A stretch of DNA of 64,000 nucleotides from G965250275 sp965250275 (GTDB lineage: Bacteria; Pseudomonadota; Alphaproteobacteria; Rhodobacterales; Rhodobacteraceae): positions 4,278,001 to 4,342,000 of the forward strand of contig OZ252297.1 in NCBI GenBank assembly GCA_965250275.1. Reading direction: 5' to 3'. The notes below the pieces were generated by a model, which searched no databases, was not told where the DNA came from, and saw only the letters and a list, made by a program, of their open reading frames with translations. A program made the translations under genes and the position numbers. The first letter of the stretch is position 1. Each line of letters begins with the position of its first letter. Positions 44,532 to 52,859 of this stretch are shown here, piece by piece.

Positions 44532-45903
44532 GCCGAGCGTTCTGAACGGACCGCCGCCAGCGTTTCAACATCAGGTACAGACGCTGATCATAGGCGCCGG
44601 CGCCTGCGGGATGGTCGCTGCCCTTGCCGCCCACGAGGCCGGACAAGAGGTCCTGCTGATCGAGGCCGACGCGGTGCCTTCAGGGTCAACGGCTTTGTCG
44701 GCCGGACTGATCCCGGCGGCTGGCACACGCGTTCAGGCCGCGGCAGGCATCGATGACTCCGCCAAGCGCTTTGCGGCGGACATACAGGCCAAGGCAGCGG
44801 GGCAAAACGATGATGCTTTGGTCACAGCGTTGGCGAACGGGGCCGGGCCCGCGATTGACTGGCTGACCGAGCGTTTTGATCTGCCCTTCTCGGTTGTGAC
44901 CGATTTCGACTACCCCGGTCACTCCCGCAGGCGAATGCATGGCCTGCCCAGCCGGTCAGGACAGGAACTGATCGACCGGTTGCGGACAACCGTTGAGGCG
45001 CAAGGTCTGGATATCATTTGTGACCGGCGCGCAGCGGACCTGTTTTTTCATGACGGCACCGTCAGGGGCGTTCGGGTTATCGGCCCAACTAGCCCTGAAA
45101 CCATCGGGTGTGACCGGCTGATTTTGGCCTGCAATGGGTTTGGTGGCAATCGTGGAATGGTCCAAGCCCATATGCCGGAGATCGCAGACGCCCTTTGGTT
45201 CGGACATGACGGCAATCGCGGAGAGGCCGTGATCTGGGGCGATGCGTTGGGAGCCGCATCACACCATCTTGGTGCCTATCAGGGGCATGGCAACGTGGCG
45301 CATCCGCACGGCATCCTGATCACCTGGGCTGTGGTCACGGAAGGCGGCGTTCAGGTGAACCTGAACGGTCAACGCTTCTGGAACGAAACGCTGGGGTACT
45401 CCGAGGCGGCACGCCATGTGCTTGCCCAACCCGGTGGGGTGGCATGGGCCATTTTTGACGACCGAATTGCGGGCGTTGCGCGCCAGTTTGCGGATTTCAA
45501 ATCCGCAGAGGCGCAGGGCGCTGTGCGCAAGGCAGACACCATCGCGGATCTCGCCGCGGTCTGCGATCTTCCCGTTCCAGCTCTGACAGAAGCTTTAACG
45601 GAACGGCCAACTGCCTCCCCCGACCAGTTTGGCAGAGTCTTTCCGACCGCCGGGCTCTCTGCCCCTTATTGCGCGGTCAAGGTGACCGGCGCGTTGTTCC
45701 ACACACAAGGCGGCCTGCAAACCGACGGCACGGGACGGGTTCGCAAAACCGATGGCTCCTATTTTGACAACCTGTTTGCGGCGGGCGGCGCAGCGTGTGG
45801 CGTCTCTGGTGCAGGTGACAGCGGGTATCTGTCGGGCAACGGATTGCTCAGCGCAGTGGTCCTGGGACGCGCAGCAGGTATGGCGCAAGCGCCCTCGACC
45901 TGA
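44518..45903 (+). CDS. FAD-dependent oxidoreductase, fumarate-reductase flavoprotein type
   Basis: 461 residues. Dinucleotide-binding LIIGAGACGMVAALAA with LLIEAD, and a C-terminal FAD motif (NLFAAGGAACGVSGAG, YLSGNGLLSAVVLG). The middle capping domain is shorter than in fumarate reductase. Relatives reduce or dehydrogenate carbon-carbon double bonds next to a carboxylate or ketone (fumarate, urocanate, 3-ketosteroids). No Tat signal, no heme or cytochrome domain; cytoplasmic. Last gene of the rightward operon, converging on ackA with 10 bases between. Confidence 0.83.
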   Translation: MTPDKPSVLNGPPPAFQHQVQTLIIGAGACGMVAALAAHEAGQEVLLIEADAVPSGSTALSAGLIPAAGTRVQAAAGIDDSAKRFAADIQAKAAGQNDDALVTALANGAGPAIDWLTERFDLPFSVVTDFDYPGHSRRRMHGLPSRSGQELIDRLRTTVEAQGLDIICDRRAADLFFHDGTVRGVRVIGPTSPETIGCDRLILACNGFGGNRGMVQAHMPEIADALWFGHDGNRGEAVIWGDALGAASHHLGAYQGHGNVAHPHGILITWAVVTEGGVQVNLNGQRFWNETLGYSEAARHVLAQPGGVAWAIFDDRIAGVARQFADFKSAEAQGAVRKADTIADLAAVCDLPVPALTEALTERPTASPDQFGRVFPTAGLSAPYCAVKVTGALFHTQGGLQTDGTGRVRKTDGSYFDNLFAAGGAACGVSGAGDSGYLSGNGLLSAVVLGRAAGMAQAPST

Positions 45904-45913
45904 ATCGACGCGG

Positions 45914-47047
45914 TTAAGTCAGAACCCGCGCCACCGCCCTTGCGATCACGCGCTCTTCGTCCGTTCGGATGACCAGCGCCGGAACGGCCCCGCCCGTCAG
46001 AAGCGGCCCGCCTTCTGCATTGGCTTGCCGATCCAGCGTCAGGCCGAGAAAACCCATCCCGTCGATCACACGCGCACGGATCTCTGCGGCGTTTTCGCCG
46101 ATCCCACCGCAAAAGACCAAGGCGTCCAGCCCGCCCAATACCGCGGCCATCGCGCCGAGTTCGCGGCGGATCCGAAAGACGTAATAGTCGATGGCTTCGC
46201 GCGCCTCGGCATTGGGGCTGGCGAGCAGCGTTCGCATGTCGTGAGTCATGCCGGACAGTCCCTTCAACCCGCTTTCGCGATAGAGCATATGGGTGATGTC
46301 CGCACTGCTCATGCCCTGATCCATCAGGTAAAGCAGAACGCCGGGGTCCAGCTGACCGCAACGCGTGCCCATGGGCAAGCCATCAAGCGCCGAGAACCCC
46401 ATGGTCGACCCGACACTCTGCCCGCCCCGGACGGCACACATGGATGCACCGTTGCCCAGATGAGCAACAACCACCCTGCCCTTCGCGAGCTCCGGATAAT
46501 CGGAGGCCAACACGCCGGATATGTAATCGTAGCTCAGCCCGTGAAATCCGTAGCGCCGAACGCCTTCGGCGTAGAACCGGCGTGGAAGGGCGAAAGTGTC
46601 GTTGACGAATGGATGGCCGCGATGGAACGCGGTGTCAAAACATCCTACCTGCGCCGTGCCGGGGAATGCAGATCGCGCCGCCTCGACGGCAGCCAGATTG
46701 TGCGGTTGATGCAGCGGAGCGAGCGGCACCAAGCCCTTCAACTCGTCCAGCACCTCATCGGTCAACTGAACGGGCGCGCCAAACGTGGGGCCGCCGTGCA
46801 CAATGCGATGGCCGACCCCCACGATCTCTTGCTCCTCCAATTGCGGGTCTATGGCCGACAGAATTGCCGAAACCGCTTTGGCGTGATCGGTCTCGCCCAG
46901 CCCAACATCCTCCTGCCCCCTGATCTTCAATCGAGCGTTCGGACCGATGTTCTCCACCTGCCCCACAAGTCGTTCCTGGGGTTCCGACTCCGCTGAATAG
47001 AGTGAGAACTTGATCGAAGAGCTGCCCGCATTCAGCGTCAGGATCAT
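45914..47047 (-). CDS. ackA: Acetate kinase (acyl kinase)
   Basis: 377 residues from the ATG at 47045-47047, which overlaps the Pta stop; the upstream extension is inside Pta. Signature ILTLNAGSSSIKFSLYS, GHRIVHGG, FHGLSYDYISG and VVAHLGNGASM are present. Converts acetyl phosphate (or propionyl phosphate) and ADP to acid and ATP. Last gene of the eleven-gene leftward unit; with Pta it would recover ATP from the acyl-CoA end product of the pathway, or activate a released acid. Confidence 0.92.
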   Translation of the reverse strand: MILTLNAGSSSIKFSLYSAESEPQERLVGQVENIGPNARLKIRGQEDVGLGETDHAKAVSAILSAIDPQLEEQEIVGVGHRIVHGGPTFGAPVQLTDEVLDELKGLVPLAPLHQPHNLAAVEAARSAFPGTAQVGCFDTAFHRGHPFVNDTFALPRRFYAEGVRRYGFHGLSYDYISGVLASDYPELAKGRVVVAHLGNGASMCAVRGGQSVGSTMGFSALDGLPMGTRCGQLDPGVLLYLMDQGMSSADITHMLYRESGLKGLSGMTHDMRTLLASPNAEAREAIDYYVFRIRRELGAMAAVLGGLDALVFCGGIGENAAEIRARVIDGMGFLGLTLDRQANAEGGPLLTGGAVPALVIRTDEERVIARAVARVLT

Positions 47048-48429
47048 TTCTTCGCCCCCTGGGCATTCAAGACCGCAATGGCGCAAGAGACGAGACGGGC
47101 CCTTTCGTTGTCCGCACGGCTGGTCAGGATCACCGGGCATTTTGCGCCCATCACCACGCCGCCGGATGCGGCACCGGCCAGATAGGTCAGCTGTTTGGCC
47201 AGCATGTTGCCGGCTTCCATATTCGGTGCCACCAGGATGTCCGCCCGACCCGCGACCAGCGAATGAATGCCTTTGGTCGTGGCCGCCGCCAGATCGACCG
47301 CGTTGTCCATCGCCAGCGGCCCGTCGACCAACCCCCCGGTGATCTGACCTCGATCTGCCATTTTGGACAAAATCGCCGCATCCAGCGTTGACGGAATGGC
47401 CGGGTTCACAACCTCCACAGCAGACAAAACCCCAACCTTTGGCGTCTCGATTCCCAGCGTCACTGCCAGTTCAATTGCGTTCTGTACGATATCGGCCTTG
47501 GTTTCGAGATCGGGCGAAATGTTTATCGCCGCATCGGTCACCATCAGAAGGTGGTCAAGTCCGGGTACGTCCATGACAAACACGTGGCTGAGCCTCCGCC
47601 CGCCCCGCCGGAGCCCTCCGTCGCGTTTGACGATCTCGCCCAGCAGGATGTCGGTGTGTAAATGGCCCTTCATCACTGCAGCGGCTTCTTTGTCCAGCAC
47701 CATCCGAACAGCCTCTTGTGCCGCGAGCTGATGATCTCGGGCCTCAACGAGCCGATACGGGGACAGATCAACGCCTTCGGCTTCGGCAGCTTCGGCGATC
47801 CTGTCGGGATGCCCGATCAGGATGGGATCGATGAGCGTATGCTCGGCAGCCAGAATGGCCCCGCCCAGGGCGTCGGGGCGCTCTGGCGCTACCACCGCAG
47901 TCGGCAGCGCTTCTAAAGGTTCTGCAAGCGCCAGCAGCCTGTCGAAGTGGTTGTGGCTTTGAACGGTAAGTCCCGGCACGTCCTCGGTGTCAAAGCTCAG
48001 TTGCACATTCGGCGCGACGACTTCCGCCTCTCCCTCAACAATCCGCTGACCGTCTGGTCCTTCGACCCAGGTGTCAAAGCGAACCACACCGTCGGACTCC
48101 TTCGCGACCAATCGCACACGCGCCGTCAGCAGATCTCCGGCGTGCGCGCGGTTCTGAAAACGCAGTGTCTGGCTGCGATAGAGCGCGCCGGGGCCCGGCA
48201 GCCTGCACCCCAAAACCGCCGAGATCAGAGAAGCCACCCACATGCCCGGCGCAACCGCCTCGTCCGATCCGTCGCCATCGCCATCTTCTTTGGGCAAATG
48301 CATAGGATTGAAGTTGCCCGAGTTGTTGGCAAACACATAAAGATCATCTGCGCGGCAGAGCCGGGTTTCGGAAGCTTCCATGCCCACAGTCAACTGGTCG
48401 TAGGGCACATTCTTCATCACGGTGGTCAT
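47044..48429 (-). CDS. pta: MaoC-like domain fused to phosphate acetyltransferase
   Basis: 461 residues. Residues 1-140 form a MaoC/hot-dog domain (LYVFANNSGNFNPMHLP, MWVASLISAVLGC); residues about 155-461 form the PTA_PTB domain (EVVNPAIPSTLDAAILSKMA, ILVAPNMEAGNMLAKQL). The fusion is common in alphaproteobacteria next to ackA. It swaps phosphate and CoA on an acyl group; the hot-dog domain may hydrate an enoyl-CoA. 69 bases after the creatininase-family gene and coupled to ackA. Confidence 0.9.
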   Translation of the reverse strand: MTTVMKNVPYDQLTVGMEASETRLCRADDLYVFANNSGNFNPMHLPKEDGDGDGSDEAVAPGMWVASLISAVLGCRLPGPGALYRSQTLRFQNRAHAGDLLTARVRLVAKESDGVVRFDTWVEGPDGQRIVEGEAEVVAPNVQLSFDTEDVPGLTVQSHNHFDRLLALAEPLEALPTAVVAPERPDALGGAILAAEHTLIDPILIGHPDRIAEAAEAEGVDLSPYRLVEARDHQLAAQEAVRMVLDKEAAAVMKGHLHTDILLGEIVKRDGGLRRGGRRLSHVFVMDVPGLDHLLMVTDAAINISPDLETKADIVQNAIELAVTLGIETPKVGVLSAVEVVNPAIPSTLDAAILSKMADRGQITGGLVDGPLAMDNAVDLAAATTKGIHSLVAGRADILVAPNMEAGNMLAKQLTYLAGAASGGVVMGAKCPVILTSRADNERARLVSCAIAVLNAQGAKK

Positions 48430-48498
48430 CTTGAGCTCCGGCAGGGATTCAATGTGTTCTTTCAGGCGTGTACGACAGAGGGATGACGCGCCGCTCGG

Positions 48499-49272
48499 TC
48501 AGGTTGGCGGCAGCGGCATTTCCTTTACTTTATAGAGCAAATCTATGAAGCCTTTGACCTGATGCGCGCAGGTTTCCCGCCCTTTCTCCGCGCTGGCCAG
48601 ATGGGCTTCCCCAACTGTTCCGGCAGGATTCAGATCCGAAGAAATCCAGCCATAGCTGACCGGACCGATGGGGCTGATCGCCGTCGTCTCGGCGGTGGAG
48701 CGAAAGTCCTGTGCCGCTGCCATGTCGACAGTATGGGGCTGAAACGCCAGCATGAGCGAGGTTTCCACATCGCCACCATGGATCCCGAAGCGGTTTTCCT
48801 GATCAGAATACATCCCATCGGGGTAGCCAAAGCCCCCCCACTGGCATTTGATTGCCAGCATTTTCGCCTGCACACGCAGCTCGCGGCTGAGGATGGAAAC
48901 GAGGTCCAGATTGCCGCCATGCGAGTTCACAATGACCAGTTTCCTGACACCGGCACGTGCCACCGACAGGCCGATTTCCGTCCACGCGCTTAGCGCGGTC
49001 TGGGCGGTCAGCGTCAGCGTCCCCGGCATATCGAGATGCTCGTTGGATTTGCCCACCGCCTGAGTCGGGAGAATGCGCAGGTCCAGATCTTCAGGGACGG
49101 TCCGGCGCAGCTCCGCAAGCATGCCTTCGGCAATCATCGTGTCCGTTCCCACCGGCAGGTGCGGTCCGTGTTGTTCGATCGCAGCCGTTGGCAGGATCGC
49201 GATCGTCTGCATCGGGTCGCAGCTCCGGAATTCGGCAAAACGGTATTCGGCCCAATCAAGGCGGCGGGTCAT
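48499..49272 (-). CDS. Creatininase-family amidohydrolase
   Basis: 257 residues. Metal-site motifs of the family: AAIEQHGPHLPVGTDT (Glu, His, Asp), NSHGGNLDLV, and the Glu in HGGDVETSLM. These zinc/manganese enzymes open cyclic or formyl amides (creatinine, formamidopyrimidines, 2-amino-5-formylamino compounds). Here it lies between a dioxygenase and pta in an operon with a CodA-like deaminase, so ring or formamide hydrolysis in the same pathway is likely. ATGA overlap with the dioxygenase gene. Confidence 0.86.
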   Translation of the reverse strand: MTRRLDWAEYRFAEFRSCDPMQTIAILPTAAIEQHGPHLPVGTDTMIAEGMLAELRRTVPEDLDLRILPTQAVGKSNEHLDMPGTLTLTAQTALSAWTEIGLSVARAGVRKLVIVNSHGGNLDLVSILSRELRVQAKMLAIKCQWGGFGYPDGMYSDQENRFGIHGGDVETSLMLAFQPHTVDMAAAQDFRSTAETTAISPIGPVSYGWISSDLNPAGTVGEAHLASAEKGRETCAHQVKGFIDLLYKVKEMPLPPT

Positions 49273-50177
49273 GTCTCTGTCCTGTCATGCGTTGCATCAA
49301 GTCGGGCGCGCAGGTAGTCGCCCATTCTGATCGGCGGATAATTCGGCGCACCGGTCCCTGGCAATGCGGCAATTAGCGTTTCCGGGCTGGGCTCCATGAA
49401 AAACGCAATCGAGCGTCTCTCGTGTTTGGGTGGCAGAACGCGGTGGGGTGTGGAGACATAGATATCATTGCTCCATCGCATCAGGGCATCGCCGATATTG
49501 ACCACGAAAGCCCCTTTGATATCGGGCACATCCATCCAGTCGCCGCCACGGGGCCGGACCTGCAAACCCGGTTCACCATCGGTCAAAAGCAACGTGATCG
49601 ACCCATAGTCGGTATGGGCGCCGGCCCCAATGCCATGCTGCCCCGCCGGGTAGTGCAGCAGGCGGAGAAAGGCCATGGGCACCTCGAAATGCGGTGCAAA
49701 ATATTGCGGGTCCAGCCCCAAATCCTGCGCAACGGCGCGGTGCAGGTTGAGCCCGACCTGCAGCACCGCATCGTAGTACTCCAGCAGGGTCTCGGAGAAT
49801 CCCGGAAGGTCCGGCCAGATGTTGACCCCCCGAAAAGGTTCGTTTGCCAGAACGCGCGGGTCGTCCGCCGCCAGATCAAGCCCGATATTGAAGGCCTCTT
49901 TCTGGTCAGGCTGTCCGCTCTTGTCGTCCAACCGCTCTGCACCAAAGGCCACCCAACCCCGGTTGTGAGGATTGTTGCGCATGTCGAGCGCTGCCTTTTC
50001 CGCCTCCGGCAATGCAAAGAACTGGTCCGATGCCGAAAAGACCCGCGTGATCAGGTCCGGATCCACACCATGGCCCGAGAGCAAGAAAAATCCCGTTTCT
50101 CGGCACGCCTTGCCCAGCGCATGCGCGAAATCCTTGGGCGCCTTGTCATAGTCTTCCCAGTTCAGCACGGGAATCAT
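49269..50177 (-). CDS. Fe(II)/2-oxoglutarate dioxygenase, isopenicillin-N-synthase family
   Basis: 302 residues. N-terminal DIOX_N domain (IPVLNWEDYD, RETGFFLLSGHGVD) and the jelly-roll core with Fe ligands HTDYGS (His, Asp) and the distal His in STPHRVLPP, then RRSIAFF, the Arg-x-Ser that binds 2-oxoglutarate in this family. It probably hydroxylates or demethylates a small substrate; relatives include thymine 7-hydroxylase, which fits the pyrimidine-like importer and deaminase in the operon (inference). ATGA overlaps on both sides. Confidence 0.87.
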   Translation of the reverse strand: MIPVLNWEDYDKAPKDFAHALGKACRETGFFLLSGHGVDPDLITRVFSASDQFFALPEAEKAALDMRNNPHNRGWVAFGAERLDDKSGQPDQKEAFNIGLDLAADDPRVLANEPFRGVNIWPDLPGFSETLLEYYDAVLQVGLNLHRAVAQDLGLDPQYFAPHFEVPMAFLRLLHYPAGQHGIGAGAHTDYGSITLLLTDGEPGLQVRPRGGDWMDVPDIKGAFVVNIGDALMRWSNDIYVSTPHRVLPPKHERRSIAFFMEPSPETLIAALPGTGAPNYPPIRMGDYLRARLDATHDRTET

Positions 50178-50797
50178 GCGCGCACCAATTCGGAAGTCCG
50201 TTGAGCACCGATCAGGCGCCGCATCTTGCTGCTCACACGATCAAGATGAGCGGCGCGGCTTTCGGGAGTGGAACTGTCCATCAGGTAATGCGCGGCAAAG
50301 ACCGTTCGGCACCGCGGTGCACAAATCACGCGCAAGCCGCGGGTCAAGGTGCGCTTGCCCGGAGCCCCCACGAACAAGGTCAACCATCGGCTGGCACCGC
50401 AGGTGGTAAAGACGCCGAGCCGCTTGATCGCCGTGAGAGCAGGCTGGATGTTGCCGTTCTCGTCAGGCATCTGAAAGGCGACGCCAGGCACCAGCACGCG
50501 ATCCAGCCATCCCTTGAGCATCGCGGGTAAGCCATACCACCACGTCGGGTAGACAAAGATCAGCGTATCACACCACATCAGGGCCGCGACGTCCTCGGCC
50601 ACATGATCGGCGTTGCAGGTCGGATCCTCATAGCGGTCCAGATCGTCCGCGCTCAGAAGAGGATTGAAGCCGTTCTTGTAGAGATCGAGCAATCGAATCT
50701 CTGCACCTGCGTCTTCGAGCCGCTGCATGATGACGTCACGCACGGCAGCGTTGAAGCTGCCTTCTTTGGGATGGCTGTAGACCACCAAAGCCCGCAT
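50174..50797 (-). CDS. Flavodoxin-fold NAD(P)H-dependent oxidoreductase (first of two)
   Basis: 207 residues. Flavodoxin_2 pattern: ALVVYSHPKEGSFNAAV for the phosphate loop, FVYPTWWYGLPAMLKGW for the flavin and quinone site, and GVFTTCGASRWL. A homodimeric FMN or FAD enzyme of the MdaB/NQO type, reducing quinones, flavins or an electron-poor substrate with NAD(P)H. Starts on the base next to the stop of its paralogue upstream; the two share layout but are clearly diverged, so they may form a heterodimer or have different acceptors. Confidence 0.85.
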   Translation of the reverse strand: MRALVVYSHPKEGSFNAAVRDVIMQRLEDAGAEIRLLDLYKNGFNPLLSADDLDRYEDPTCNADHVAEDVAALMWCDTLIFVYPTWWYGLPAMLKGWLDRVLVPGVAFQMPDENGNIQPALTAIKRLGVFTTCGASRWLTLFVGAPGKRTLTRGLRVICAPRCRTVFAAHYLMDSSTPESRAAHLDRVSSKMRRLIGAQRTSELVRA

Positions 50798-51379
50798 TCA
50801 GAATGCCTCCATCTCCTGGCCAACCTTTCGCAGAAATGCTGTCCGCGTCGCTTCCGCTGCGCGATTCATGTCATAAAGCGCAAGATACCGCATCTTCTCA
50901 GGTCGGCATACATGCCATACCGCACGACGCACTGACCGGCGTGGCGGATCCCCGGCCATCCATGCCCGCACCCGGGTCCCACCATAGGTGGTGACCGCCG
51001 CGAGCTTGCGGATATTGGTCAGGTTGGGCACGACCTTCCCCTCCTCAAGCCGGAAGGAAACGCCTGGCAAAAACACGCGATCCAGAAACCCCTTGAGGAT
51101 GGCGGGGTACCCGAAATTCCAGACCGGAAAGACCATCACGAGCGCTTCTGCTGCGCGCAGGCGCGCGACATAGTCCGCCACAGGACCTTCGTTTACGCCC
51201 ACGTCGTGGTAGCCACGCCTTTCCGCTTCGGTCAGCACGGGATGGAAGCCTTCGGCGTTCAGATCACAGTCATCGACGTCCCAGCCCGCAGACGTCAGCC
51301 GCGCCACCACCTCGCCATGCAACGCCGCGGAAAAGCTCTCGGCGCAAGGATGCGCAAAGAGGACCAGAACGCGTTTCAT
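50798..51379 (-). CDS. Flavodoxin-fold NAD(P)H-dependent oxidoreductase (second of two)
   Basis: 193 residues from the ATG at 51377-51379; the longer open frame extends into the gap and the oxidase gene without homology. Motifs RVLVLFAHPCAESFSAAL, VFPVWNFGYPAILKGFLD and AVTTYGGTRVRAW match the same family as the gene downstream. It lies 79 bases after the FAD-linked oxidase gene. It may supply reduced flavin or reduce a pathway intermediate; no partner flavin monooxygenase is in the window. Confidence 0.84.
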   Translation of the reverse strand: MKRVLVLFAHPCAESFSAALHGEVVARLTSAGWDVDDCDLNAEGFHPVLTEAERRGYHDVGVNEGPVADYVARLRAAEALVMVFPVWNFGYPAILKGFLDRVFLPGVSFRLEEGKVVPNLTNIRKLAAVTTYGGTRVRAWMAGDPPRRSVRRAVWHVCRPEKMRYLALYDMNRAAEATRTAFLRKVGQEMEAF

Positions 51380-51458
51380 GCGATGCGCCGCCCTGTAAGA
51401 CAAGGTTGCCCCAACCACGGCCTCAAGCGCCAAGAACGCAGGTTGACCCGGCGTGTCG

Positions 51459-52859
51459 TCACGGCGCCGGCCTGAGACCGGGGTAGGCGTACATACCTTC
51501 ATAACTCCAATCCGGGTCGTCCCACGCAATCATCTTGCCGGGGTTGAGCAGCCCCTTGGGGTCTGCCTCGCGTTTGAACGCAAGCTGGCGATCATCAACC
51601 ACTTGCCGCCCACCCTCTTCCAGCGTGTAGCGGTGTGGATTGAAAATCAGCGCGCCAGCCTCTTCGTGAATTCGGATGATTTCGTCGAGCCGCTCTTCGG
51701 TCGTGAACTTCACCAAAGACAGGCCTGCGAACATCACCTTGCCATTTTCCCGCATCACTTCGAGATGCTGCAAAACCTCGGGGCTGAACTCCGCCCGCAT
51801 TCTTTCGATCAATGCAAGGTGATCCGGGAAACCATAGCGCACCTGCAGATAAGTGATGGAAGGATCCACTTTGAGCGCCCGCAGGGTGGTGTGGTTCCAG
51901 CCATACTCAAACACCGGACCCGGTCCGCGGTCCCAGTCGCTGGCGTCGGATCGGTAGATCAGACGCGCATATGGCCTGCGCTCCAGAAACACGCCAAAGG
52001 CGTCCATCGCGTGCGGCGCCACCATCAGGCCAAGCAGCTGCGTTTCGGGCGTGATATGTGGCCTGACGCGCTGGAAATAGTCATGGGCCAAAGGGGCCTC
52101 GAAGACAGTTGCCAGCTTGATCAGAATGCCGTCCTCGTTGGCCAACTCTTCGGCAAATTGGGCCGCTTCAGGAAACCCATCGCAGGCCACGAACATCTCG
52201 ACCCAGTCATATGCTGGTGCCAGCGGCATCTCGATCTCGGTGATGATCCCGTTTGTCCCATAGGCGTGGCTGACGCGGGCCAGTTCTTCACCCCGGAACT
52301 CTAAGACACGTGGCTCTTTTTCCATTGTGACGACGCGCAGCCGGATGATGTTTCCCAGATCCCGCAGTGACCCCCAAGTACAGGACCCCACACCACCGGA
52401 CCCTCCGGCAATGAAGCCACCGATCGTGGCGGTGGACCAGGTGGAGGAAAACATGCGGATTTCCTGACCGGAATGCTCTTTGCAATAGGCATCGAGGTCT
52501 TTCAGCAAAACCCCCGGCTCGCAGATCACGCGCCCGGGATGAACCTCCTTTACCGCCGTAAGGTGCCGCAGATGCATCACGCACCCGCCGGCAAGAGGCA
52601 TGGCCTGACCGTAGTTGCCAGTGCCTGCCCCGCGCGTGGTGACCGGAACATCGTGCGCGTAGCAAATGCGCAGCACCTCGATCACCTCGGCCTCGCTGCG
52701 CGGGCTGACCACAAAATCCGCTTCGACATGATCCAGCCGGTCCTTGAGAACGGGCGAATACCAGAAGAAGTCCCGGCTCTTGGCCTTGATGGCCGCCGGA
52801 TTGCTGTCAAGTTCCAGATGCGCAAGAGCGGCCTTGGCCGCGGCGATATTGGATGTCAT
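51459..52859 (-). CDS. FAD-linked oxidase (GlcD/lactate-dehydrogenase-like)
   Basis: 466 residues. PCMH-type FAD-binding domain with FVVSPRSEAEVIEVLR, TTRGAGTGNYGQAMPL and GGFIAGGSGGVGSCTWG, then a C-terminal FAD_oxidase_C domain ending near DDRQLAFKREADPKGLLNPGK (the usual D..GLLNPGK end). Such enzymes oxidise 2-hydroxy acids or similar. No GlcE/GlcF partner is nearby, so electrons must go to oxygen or another carrier. ATGA overlap with the deaminase gene. Confidence 0.85.
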   Translation of the reverse strand: MTSNIAAAKAALAHLELDSNPAAIKAKSRDFFWYSPVLKDRLDHVEADFVVSPRSEAEVIEVLRICYAHDVPVTTRGAGTGNYGQAMPLAGGCVMHLRHLTAVKEVHPGRVICEPGVLLKDLDAYCKEHSGQEIRMFSSTWSTATIGGFIAGGSGGVGSCTWGSLRDLGNIIRLRVVTMEKEPRVLEFRGEELARVSHAYGTNGIITEIEMPLAPAYDWVEMFVACDGFPEAAQFAEELANEDGILIKLATVFEAPLAHDYFQRVRPHITPETQLLGLMVAPHAMDAFGVFLERRPYARLIYRSDASDWDRGPGPVFEYGWNHTTLRALKVDPSITYLQVRYGFPDHLALIERMRAEFSPEVLQHLEVMRENGKVMFAGLSLVKFTTEERLDEIIRIHEEAGALIFNPHRYTLEEGGRQVVDDRQLAFKREADPKGLLNPGKMIAWDDPDWSYEGMYAYPGLRPAP

